A stretch of DNA of 64,000 nucleotides from contig JACGCM010001659.1 in NCBI GenBank assembly GCA_014058105.1, positions 4,092,001 to 4,156,000 of the forward strand, written 5' to 3'. Made by a program: the position numbers and the translations under genes. Shown in pieces: positions 55,204 through 64,000 of this stretch. Below the pieces are notes generated by a model. It had not been told where the DNA came from. It worked only from the letters and a program-made list of their open reading frames with translations, and did not search any database. Numbering within the stretch: position 1 is the stretch's first letter; each line of letters opens with the position of its first letter. This DNA is from Kingdonia uniflora (Eukaryota; Streptophyta; Magnoliopsida; Ranunculales; Circaeasteraceae).

Positions 55204-55487
55204 TTATAAGACCTATAAATAGGACCGGGGAGCTAGGGATTAGTGGAGGCAGCTCTGAATCATCTTTGGAGAGACCTTTTATAATTTTTTTTTCTCTCTT
55301 TGTAATAGCTAGCAACCAATAAACATCTCTACCTTTCTGAATCCTCAGGAGAGGTCGTGGTTTTTAACCCATTCATGGGTTTTCCACGCTAAATCTTTGT
55401 GTTGATAACTATACATTCATCAATAGCAGTCTTAATTTCTTTGGTGTAAAGCGCTATCTTCGTCTTATACAAAAATAGGCTATTACA
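55204..55487 (+). repeat. L2 3' LTR, 5'-truncated
   Basis: TTATAAGACCTATAAATAGG ... GGCTATTACA matches 54062-54343. Confidence 0.8.
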
Positions 55488-56045
55488 GTGACTCTATATA
55501 AAGTTTTTGGTCTCAGTGTTTTCTTTGGGCTGGCATTTACTACACTAACTGAACAATACCTTTCGCTGAAAGGGAACTGCATGACTCCCATCGCAGCGCC
55601 TATATCAATAGTTTTATTCTAGTTGTCATTCTTTGCGTTCTTTACATTATCATGCCTAGGTGCTTATGTGGCAAATGTCCAGATGCTTTGACCTGGCAAT
55701 AAACAAGACGGTGGAGCATCTGTATGCTATTTTAGGACAAACATTTTGAATACTAGAATGTGGACTGTGATACTTGCATTTCTTGGGGGATATATTTTTT
55801 TTACTCTATCGATCCTCTTCATCCTATTGGTCAAGATTGGAGTAGTTTCTTGTTGGAGCTCTTAAACAAATGCTGTTGCAATTGTAGCGACTATTACCCT
55901 ATCTGTTGGAGTTACAGATTATCTTTATACCATTACTTGTTCCCTTTTTTTATTATAGACAGAGACGCAAAGGGTTATTAAGGTTTGCCGTCTGTCATGT
56001 TATCTCTTTGCACTATATTTATACCTAATCATGACACATTCTTGA

Positions 56046-56244
56046 TATCTTCATAACCAAGTTCAGGTGAGGACATTCCTGTAGAATTCCCGAGGGAGAG
56101 ATAGATCCAGATATGGCATGAAGATGTGCAAAGAAATTATGCTTTTTTCAATAATTTTACGAATTGTTTCGTTTCATTTCATTCTATACTTCTGTTATAC
56201 CTAATATAGTAGGTAGCATGATCGATATAATTACTTTAGTTTAG
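56046..56244. other. AT-rich spacer
   Basis: Between the membrane-protein frame and the second neprosin fragment; nothing recognised. Confidence 0.3.
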
Positions 56245-56388
56245 TTCTCTGATTTGCATGTAAAGGATGGCTAAGTGATGGTTGCTTGTGTGTACGGACA
56301 CAGTCATATATATCTCCATAATCAGTCTATGACAAGCAATAGTAGTACCACAGAAACTTGTAGAAATCCTCAATACAAAATAAATAAA

Positions 56389-57379
56389 TGTAATATATAA
56401 AGTTTATGAACCTGTAATCGCTTTCCCAGAACGTAAATAGTTAAACAATAGTACTACTGTTGGTAATCGGTATGACAAACAGTAACAAGCACCAATAAAG
56501 TTTTGTTTGCGGCAGTAACACAGTTGTAATAGCAGCGATACAACGAGTTAAACAACAAATTACAAATAGCAACAGCAGGTCTGATTTGCAGTTATACAGC
56601 AGTAAGAATAGACAGATTTTAGCTCAAGAATCAGGCTAATTTTAGCAGTAAGAGAAAGACAGTTTTAGCAGCAAGAACAGACAGGTTCAGTAGCAAAAGA
56701 AAGGCAATTTCAGTAGTAAGAACAGGCAGGTTCAGTAGCAAAAGATAAGCAGTTTTAGCAAGTAACGTGTAGTAAATAATAGCAACTACAGGAGGCAGCT
56801 TGTACTTCGGTGAACAGTAATCAACACGTTAACAGTTCCTGTAACAAAGAAGCGGTAGAATAATGACAGCTCGTGGCATGGGTCACACTCTCTTTAAATA
56901 GTATTTCGACCTACCTCAGGTATAGGTAATTGGTTTGATCTCTCTCAGGATACAACGAGCATATATGGTAGCTTCATAACGGAAGTCTACATACAATAAC
57001 AAACAATATTTTCACACCTCATGCTAACCGTTCCAACGAATGAGAGAGTTTGAAGACAGAGAGAGATTAAGTTTAATGAAAACTGGTTTCTTTATGTTAA
57101 GAGTGAGAAAGATGAGTGAACTGTTCTTTTTTTTGTATATGAAAGTGGTATTACAAAGGGTATTTAAAGGGAAGATGCAACAACTCTTTTCATTTATTTT
57201 CATCAGAAGAAGTTTGAACTCTTAAACTAGAAAAGATGGACATGATCTTAAAGATTAGGTCCACTTCAACTTGGTGGGAAGACCAAGCAACAGTCCAAAA
57301 CTCAAGCCCAAGTGGATAACCTAAAAGAAAAAGATTAGGCTAGCATAAGCCCAAAGGAAGTTTAAGAAAAATTCCAACA
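56389..57379 (-). repeat. C2 3' LTR
   Basis: Minus strand TGTTGGAATTTTTC (57379) to TATATATTACA (56389), 991 bp. Contains a ~42-44-bp minisatellite at about 56636-56765 (AAGAACAGGCAGGTTCAGTA type). Confidence 0.9.
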
Positions 57380-57392
57380 ATCCCCCACTTTT
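57380..57392 (-). other. C2 polypurine tract
   Basis: Minus-strand AAGTGGGGGAT directly before the 3' LTR. Confidence 0.75.
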
Positions 57393-57959
57393 AAAAAACT
57401 TTCACAAAAGAGAAATGATAGAAAAAAGAAACAAGAGTACGGTTTCGATATATAGAGATGTACTTAAGTAAAGGTGTTATAAGACTTGAACCTTTACGTA
57501 GTGGAGAATCTTCAGCGTATAAGAATAATAAGTGATCAGAGTCTTGAACTTATTATTCATTTTTATACAGTGAGGAATACCACATACAACCCTACCAGGT
57601 ACTATATCTAAATGCCAGTACATTTTGGCCATGTGCTTAATCCTAGTATAGGTGAAGGCTTAAGAGATTTTAGCCTAATTTTCATAAAAAGGGGCCACAC
57701 TTTCACAATGACCTTGGTGAGTCTATTAAGAGTATTCTTGTAGCTAGACACCCCACTCAAAGAATGAGATATATAACTCATTAAGAGTTTAAGAAACTCA
57801 GCCTCACTGTCGCTGCAAGATATCATGCATATATATAGTATGTACAACGAGATTAACTCTGGAGTGACAAGCTCCTAATTGTATGATTCTATATCACAAT
57901 GATTTGTTTTTCCCATTGAACCTGCTTTTTGAGATTTTTAGTCATTTAGGTTGGGTTCC
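57393..57959 (-). other. C2 3' untranslated region
   Basis: Matches in reverse the stretch 33583-34121 behind C1 pol. No gene. Confidence 0.6.
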
Positions 57960-59336
57960 CACCACTTGTGATTCTATAACAGGCTTTATCCCCATCCCTA
58001 AGGATGTGTTCCAAACTTTATCACGAGATAGTCCTTTGGTCTAAGGATCAACCAAGTTGTTTTCTGATCTTAGAAAATCCATTGTGAGAAAACCTATCAT
58101 CGTATTATGCTTGCGACGTATCGCTAACTTTTTACCATTATAGTAATTATTCTGTACTCTGGCTATCGCAGCAGTACTATCTGAGTAAATCAGAATTAGC
58201 AGTATAGGTATACTCCATAAAGAAATATAAGACAAGAGGTCTTTCAACCAACTGAGCTAGAATAGTTTGTTTCTTGGATCTCCAAGAAACTGAACCGCCA
58301 GCTATACTAAACACGTATCCGCTGGTGGCTTTAGAATTATCCGAAAGTGAGTTCCAATCTACATCGCTAAATCCATCAAGGACTGCGGGAAACTTTTGAT
58401 AATGTAAACCCAAGTTCATGGTCCTTTTCACGTACCGCATAACTCGATCAATAGTACCCCAGTGTACCAAACCTGGTTTACTTGTGAATCTAAATAGAAC
58501 CCATACAACATAAGCTATATCGAGTCTAGTACAGTCCGCAGCGTAGCGAAGGCTACTAATAATACTTGCGTATTCTTTCTGTCTAACTGCCTCCTCCAAG
58601 TTCTTTAAAAGTTTAACTTGTGGATCACAAGGAGTACAAGCAGGTCTACGATCAAAATATTTGTACTTCTTCAAGATTATCTCAATGTAATGAGATTGAT
58701 CAAGAGTAATACCAGTGTCTGTGCGTGTGATCTTCATATCAAAATTATTATTAGGCATGTTTTTGGTTTCTAAAATGATATCAAGTGTAGAACCAAAAAT
58801 AAGCAGATCATCAACGTATAGACATATCATAATACAACTTTCACCAGATACTTTATAATATAGGTATTTATCAACAACATTAATCTTAAAACCATTTGAA
58901 AGAAGTAATTGGTCGATCCTGTCGTGCCACTATTTTAAAGCTTACTTTAGACTGTATAAGGTCTTGTTCAACTTGTAGACTTTGTGTTCCTCACCAGGTA
59001 TCAGAAAGCCTTCATGTTGATCTATATATAGTTTCTCTTCAAGCTCTCCATTTTAAAAAGTAGTTTTTACATACATCTGGTGAATAATCAAATCGTGCAC
59101 GGCAGCAACGACTAATAATACTCTAATGGTTGTCACATGAGTAACTGGGGAATATGTGTCGAAGAAATCAATATTTGCCTTTTGTACATGTTCCTTTACT
59201 ACAAGTCTAGCCTATATTTATCCATAGTACCATCTGGTTTAAGTTTTCTCTTTAATATCTATTTACACCCAATAAAACGACTACTAGGATGCAGGTTAAC
59301 TAAGTCCCAAGTTTTATTTGTAGTAAGAGAGTCCAT
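57960..59336 (-). pseudogene. C2 reverse transcriptase and RNase H
   Basis: RT start near 59336. ICLYVDDLLIFGSTLDIILE (YVDD active site) starts near 58830, and the open frame 58830-58177 continues through the RNase H start (LDGFSDVDWNSLSDNSKATS). The RNase H remainder, 58247-57960, is in another frame (STAAIARVQNNYYNGKKLAI). Frameshifts and stops at about 58920-59130. Confidence 0.85.
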
Positions 59337-60700
59337 TTAATCATCAATGGCATCTTGCCACAAACCAACATCACATGAGGTTAATGCTTCCCTAATAGTA
59401 TTGGGGTCAGATTCTAAGGTATGTACAACAGAATCATTACCAAAATCCTTAGTAATCTTTAAACGTTTACCTCTACAAAGTTTTGGGTCTGTATCATGAG
59501 AATTAACAGCTCTAGGAACTTTTACTTGAGGTACATTAGGGGTCAAAGTGGTAGAAGGTTGAAAACCCCCACTGCTACCCCCACTGTCCCTCAGTAAGTA
59601 GGAAAACTTATCCTCAAAGAAATCAACATCAAGTGATTTAATGATAATATTATACTTAATATCAAGAAACCTGTAAGCTTTACTGTTAATAACATAACCA
59701 ATGAAAACACATTCTAAAGCTCTACTAGCTCGTTTTATTCGTTTAGGATCAGGTTTACGAACATAGGCTAAACAACCCCAAATCTTAAAATAGCTAACAC
59801 TAGGTTTTCTTTTTCTCCAAATTTCATAAGGTGACAATGCTGGTGTGATATGAGGAATACGGTTTAAAACATGACAAACAGATAATAATGCTTTACCCCA
59901 TTAAGATTTAGGTGATCTAGAACTAAGTAATATAGTAACTATCGACTCAGTATAAGTACTATTTTTGCGTTCAGCTTTACCGTTATATTCTAGAGAATAA
60001 GGAGCAGTAGTTTCATGTATAATCCCTAAGGATTCATACAAGTTTTAAAATTCATGTGAATCATACTCTGTGCCTCTAACACTAAGAAATCTTTTAATGT
60101 TTCTATCAAACTGATTTTTAACCTCTGTTACATATGTCCTAAACATATCTATAACTTCACTTTTGTGACGCATCAGGTAAAATTTAGTATAGTTTGAATG
60201 ATCCTCAATAAAAGTCATAAAATATCTTTTACCATTTCGAGTGAGTATTCTGTCCATTTCACAAATGTCAGAGTGTACTAAGTCCAAGAGTTGTGATTCC
60301 CTTACAATACTTTTATGTGAGGTTTTAGTAATCTTAACTTGACTACAAGATTAATATTTATCAAAATTATTTAAATCTACTTTAGGGATCATGGCAAGTT
60401 TACTCATATTTTGCATAAACTTCTTATTATCATGACATAGTCTAGAGTGCCAAATATTAAAAGAAGACAACAAGTAAGCAGAAGCAGATTTATTCATTTC
60501 AATACTCATCTTGAACATTCCATTACAAACAAAACCCTTTCCCACAAAAACCATACCCTTAGTCAAAATGTACTGATCATACACAATGATATGCTGAAAT
60601 CCTGCCTTGTTGAGAAGATAGCCAGAAACAAGATTTTTCCTCATTTCAAGAGTGTCATCATATCCTTCAGAGTAACTATCCTTCCAGAGGTAAATACTAG
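59337..60700 (-). pseudogene. C2 integrase
   Basis: Pre-integrase zinc region with NIWHSRLCHDN (60644-60351), core MDLVHSDICEMDR (first Asp), and SVRGTEYDSHEF where copia normally has DRG: the second catalytic Asp is Val. The C-terminal region, with a GYALLS-like start and then MSPYEIWRKRKPSVSYFKIW, is in 59837-59337, followed by the Ser/Gly linker also found in C1. Confidence 0.8.
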
Positions 60701-60779
60701 TTTAACATCTTCAGTGCCTAACACTTTAGTACAATGGGAATCCCCAAGTAGCATCTTCTGGCCTTCAGTCTCCTTGTAG

Positions 60780-61750
60780 GTCTTGAATCAATTACGTTCA
60801 TAGCATGCATGCCTAAAAGCGCCCAAATCAGCCTACCACCCATCAGTTCCACCGACCATGTTGATCTCAGTGATCATAGCCACTAAGGGCTCTTCGGAAA
60901 CGTTAGCCCGAACAATAGGTCTGCGATTCTAAGAGATTCTAGATATGTGTCCAGGCTTTTTACAGTTGAACCACATAATATAACCTGTTCCGTTATATGG
61001 TAGGGCTTGTTGGTTCATTCCTTTATTAGGATTCTAGTGTCTATAATTCTTACCGTTATTCAGATTACCACCGTTAGGACGGTTGTTTTGATTACCACCA
61101 TTCTTAGCTTTGAAAGGTTTCCCTTTAGGTTTCAGATAGACCTTCCCTTTGGCTTGAACCAAAAAGATTTCCTCTTTCAGGTCTTGTTTTCAAGATTTTT
61201 CTTCAGCCCTCAGATGAGTAATCAAGTTCTTCAAGGTAAGTTATTTTGACTTGTATCGCAGGATATTTTTAAAGTCTTTCCAATTTGGCAGTAATTTGTC
61301 AATCATCACGATAACCTAAAGTTGTTCATCAAGAGGTATCCCTTCGGATACGATCTCATGTGCAATTCGTTGCAACTCATGTGATTGGGAAATTACCGAC
61401 TTATCGTCGACCATATTGAACTTGAGATATCGGCTTACAACAATCTTTTTAGAGCTCGCCTCTTCCGTATCATACTTCTTCTGTAATGCATCCCAAACAG
61501 TTTTTGTAGATTTGGACTGTAGATAGTAATCGTATAGTTCGTCCGCTAAACCGTTTAGAATGAAGTTACGGCATTTGAAATTAGCCTCATTCTAATTTTG
61601 AAAAGGTCTCTAAGGCTTTGTCATTTTTGTTTAGAATAAGATCTGGGTCTACCGCAGGTACAGGAACGGAAGGTTCAACAGGGAATTCTTGTTCCAGAAT
61701 ATATATGCAACTTCCTTAAGTATGAGAAAAAAGAACATTTTATTCTTCTA
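60780..61750 (-). pseudogene. C2 gag
   Basis: Minus-strand reading gives a copia UBN2-type capsid (LADELYDYYLQSKSTKTVWD, KYDTEEASSKKIVVSRYL, MVDDKSVISQSHELQRIAHE) and a basic Asn/Gly-rich region. A zinc knuckle follows (FNCKKPGHISRIS) whose first and last Cys are lost. Frameshifted in places. The start codon region near 61740 is unclear. Confidence 0.7.
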
Positions 61751-61788
61751 CCTCTTCAAGTTGAGACCATTAAACTTAGAGGGTTTGT

Positions 61789-62822
61789 TGTAATATATAA
61801 AGTTTATAAACCTGTAATCACTTTCCTGGAACGTAAATAATTGAACAATAGCACTACTGTTGGTAATCAGTATGACAAGCAGTAACAAGCACCAACCAAG
61901 TTTTTCTTGCGGCAGTAACACAGTTGTAATAGCAGCGATGTAACGAGTTAAACAACAAATAACAAATAACAATAGCAGGTCTGATTTGCAGGTATACAGC
62001 AGTAAGAATAGGAAAATTCCAGCTCAAGAATTAGGCAGATTTCAACAGTAAGAGAAAGGCAATTTTAACAGCAAGAACAGGCAGGTTCAGCAGTAAGAAA
62101 AAGACAGTTTCAACAGTAAGAACATGTAGGTTCAGCAGCAAAAGAAAGGCAGTTTCAGTAGCAAGAATAGGCAGGTTCAGCAATAAAAAAGCCAATTTCA
62201 GCAAGCAACGTATTGTAAATAGCAGCAACTACAGGAGGCAGCTTGTACTCCGGTGAACAGTAATTAACACGTTAACAGTTCCTGTAACAAAGAAGTAGTA
62301 GAATAATGACAGCTCGAGGCATGGGTCGCACTCTCTTTAAATAGTATTTCGACCTACCTCGGGTACAAGTAATTGGTCTGATCTCTCCCAAGATACAACG
62401 AGCATATACGGTAGCTTCATGCCGTAAGTCTACGTATAATAACAAATAGTATTTCCGTACCTCACGTTAACCATTCCAACGAATGAGAGAGTTTGAACAC
62501 AGAGAAAGATTGAGTTCAATGAAAACTGGCTTCTCTGTGTTAAGAGTGAGAGAGACGAGTGAACTATTCCATTTCTGTATATAAAGGTGGTATAACAAAG
62601 GGTATTTAAAGGGAAGATGCAACAACACTTTTTCTTTATTTTTGTCAAAAGAAGTTTGAACTCTTAAACTAGAAAAGAGGAGTCATGATCCTAAAGATTA
62701 GGTCCACTTCAAGTTGGTGGAAAGACCAAGCAAGAGTCCAAAACTCAAGGCCAAGTGGATAACCTAAAAGAAAAAGATTAGGCTAACCCAAGCCCAAAGG
62801 AAGTTTAAGAAAAATTCCAACA
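61789..62822 (-). repeat. C2 5' LTR
   Basis: 1034 bp, matches 56389-57379 with few substitutions; the minisatellite (about 62035-62200) is longer than in the 3' LTR, accounting for most of the length difference. No typical copia tRNA-Met primer site was seen after it. Confidence 0.9.
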
Positions 62823-63017
62823 ATAAATAAATAGAAATTGTGTAAAAGAGATACCGCACCTTAATAGTAAGGGAATGCGAAACAACAGATAGGGCAACCA
62901 GAGCCTTATTGCTACTTAGAAAATGATGAAATCCATTAGAATTTTACTCTTTCTCCTCTTTGAAGTTTGGATTAACTCTGAGGTTAACGATAATAAACTG
63001 ATAGATATCCTTGATAA

Positions 63018-63276
63018 TGAGAGCGTAATTATGACACTTTTTATATACGCGAACATGTATTTTGGTCGTCCAATATATTTAATTATGTGTACTTAAACAC
63101 TTACTTATTTGTGGTAGATAATGGAGATGGAGATTAAAAACCAACACTTATGTGCATCTCTAGTAGTTCTTTGCACAAGGTTTCATCATGGAAGGAAAAT
63201 GTACACATATTCTTAGAGAATAAAATCATGGAAGATATTTCATTCAAGATCTAAGAAGATAATTTGTAAAATATAT
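63018..63276 (+). mobile_element. A2: truncated Athila-like LTR
   Basis: TGAGAGCGTAATTATGACAC ... resembles the first ~340 bp of the A1 LTR (19218 onward) with indels. It begins where homology to the 29.6-kb paralogue ends, so it inserted into the neprosin flank, and it is cut at 63277 by T4. Confidence 0.6.
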
Positions 63277-64000
63277 TGGAAGGGCCTACCCTTCGACCTA
63301 ACCATATTCGAACTATCTCAATTCAAACTACCTCCATACCAGGCTCTCGTATTCATCACGTGAGATATATTGTCAACATTGACACCTTCACCACGAACTG
63401 ATGAAAAGTGTGGGTCGAACACAACAACAAAACATAAATAAGTCAAAGACACCTGTCCCTCAGGAACTCAACAGTTGCTCAGTCAATCACAACTTATCTC
63501 ATTGTTCGGAGAACGTGCTTCTGCACGATAGCAAACTTTAGGTAAGGCCTATAAAAGAAAAAGGTTCCAGAAGAGACAAGGACCAGAAAAAGATACGAGA
63601 AATCACCAAGAAAACTATATTTTATATTATCAAAACACTAACATTCTTAGTTTCAAGATCAAGCATTTTGAAGTCATGAGATCACTTGTAATAAAATATC
63701 AGCCTTAAGCAATAAAAATTACTCTTACTAAAACCCTCAACTCGAGGTTGTGGTTTTTTACCTATTCAAAGGTTTTCCATGCTAAATCACCTGTGCCATT
63801 TCTTACTTTACATTAGTTTTCGTCACTATTTTATTGGTGTAAGAGCTAATTCCGGACCATTTCAAGCTTACAGAATTAGGCCATTACATTTGGTACCGTC
63901 TGTAGGAAAGAAAACATTTCCACAATATCATAAAGCATACATTCACTCTACTATCAATCTCCAATCATGGTCACTTCCAGACGACAAACAACTGGAATCC
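63277..64000 (+). mobile_element. T4: 5' end of a Tat-lineage element
   Basis: LTR about 63277-63888 (TGGAAGGGCC ... CCATTACA, TATAAAAG at 63550), primer region TTTGGTACCGTCTGTAGG and a gag start at 63967 (MVTSRRQTTGI). It matches the LTR, leader and gag start found in reverse at 8620-9380. The element continues beyond the window; its LTR start is inferred. Confidence 0.7.

Larger units (their letters stand above)
53779..55487 (+). mobile_element. L2: short non-autonomous LTR element
   Basis: 5' LTR 53779-54343, primer region TTTTGTGCCATCTGTGGG, interior to about 55203, then the 3' LTR end 55204-55487 lacking its first ~285 bp. Flanking pentamers atgac (53774-53778) and gtgac (55488-55492) are a one-mismatch target duplication. 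LTR and interior match L1 in reverse; no gag or pol. Deletion took the interior end and the 3' LTR start after insertion, or during reverse transcription. Confidence 0.8.
53402..56045 (+). pseudogene. Membrane-protein frame split by L2
   Basis: ATG at 53402 opens a hydrophilic ~125-codon part (MSIDLMATGDHFEIHNASF...). After skipping L2 and one target copy, the same frame runs from 55493 to a stop at 56043, about 309 codons with no frameshift. The second part has several hydrophobic segments (VFFGLAFTTL, FFAFFTLSCLGAYV, WTVILAFLGGYIFFTL). In-frame stops are at 53546, 55620, 55689, 55863 and 55956. The family is not recognised. It may be a multi-exon gene read partly through introns, but frame continuity argues for a young pseudogene. 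Confidence 0.5.
56389..62822 (-). mobile_element. C2: Ty1/copia element with both LTRs
   Basis: Minus-strand element: 5' LTR 61789-62822, gag, integrase, RT, RNase H, purine tract, 3' LTR 56389-57379. A perfect 5-bp target duplication ATAAA (56384-56388 and 62823-62827) frames it, and the uninterrupted locus is seen at about 29440. Pol has stops and a lost integrase Asp, so it is defective although structurally complete. Related to C1. Confidence 0.9.
56245..62920 (-). pseudogene. Second neprosin fragment, split by C2
   Basis: Exon 2 lies at about 56340-56250 (TDYGDIYDCVRTHKQPSLSH), and the exon 1 remnant is at about 62915-62865, in which the ATG of the first copy is AAG. The intron sequence between is interrupted by C2. 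56250-56388 joined to 62823-63017 matches 29300-29640. Only this propeptide part is present. Confidence 0.7.

Noticed and set aside
62031..62228. 65-codon Leu-rich minus-strand frame
   Set aside because: Translation of the C2 LTR minisatellite.
1..64000. tRNA, rRNA, CRISPR, bacterial operons or viral genomes
   Set aside because: No cloverleaf, rRNA-like conserved stretch, spaced direct-repeat array of CRISPR type or prokaryotic gene order was seen. tRNA-related words occur only as retrotransposon primer sites.

Overview
The window is eukaryotic, repeat-dense plant DNA, almost certainly from a flowering plant and probably a eudicot. The evidence is plant-type LTR retrotransposons (Ty3/gypsy Tat and Athila lineages, Ty1/copia), fragments of plant gene families (neprosin/DUF239, mTERF, SANT/NAM-associated), GT-AG introns and an AT-rich base composition. 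No bacterial genes, rRNA, tRNA or CRISPR were seen. I call the elements T1-T4 (Tat-like), G1 (another gypsy), A1/A2 (Athila-like), L1/L2 (short non-autonomous LTR elements) and C1/C2 (copia).

Left part (1-25016): T1 lies on the minus strand (1-12977): 5' LTR 12402-12977, then gag, protease, RT, an archaeal-type RNase H and integrase, a tandem array, and a plus-strand coiled-coil ORF relic (1-2700). G1 (3208-6454) is inserted in the T1 array, and an LTR plus leader of another Tat family (8620-9380) sits inside T1 pol. T2 (12984-19217, plus strand) lies head-to-head with T1, the two LTRs 6 bp apart. An Athila LTR plus leader (A1, 19218 to about 21420) follows, then L1 (21425-25016, minus), rich in tandem repeats.

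Middle (25017-31564): a gene-fragment island. It holds two copies of a ~355-bp direct repeat, a SANT/NAM-associated pseudogene, a truncated neprosin gene with clear introns, and an mTERF 5' fragment.

Right part (31565-64000): C1 (plus, 5'-truncated) has its 3' LTR split by T3 (35152-52720), the best preserved element. T3 carries gag, protease, RT with two RNase H domains, integrase, a ~158-bp tandem array and a large, apparently spliced antisense gene with its own TATA candidates. A 2.4-kb solo LTR with a perfect 5-bp target duplication interrupts T3 gag. L2 (53779-55487) splits a frame-preserved but nonsense-riddled membrane-protein frame. C2 (56389-62822, minus, perfect target duplication) sits in the first intron of a second neprosin fragment, whose uninterrupted paralogue at ~29.4 kb serves as an empty site. 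A truncated Athila-like LTR (A2) and the 5' end of T4 close the window.

Every element carries stops or frameshifts, so none looks autonomous as read. The most interesting signals are the spliced antisense gene in T3 and its relic in T1, stop codons shared at the same pol positions by different Tat elements, the element-specific tandem arrays behind integrase, and an antisense reading frame kept by both L elements. Similarities were judged by eye; no alignment or database search was run.
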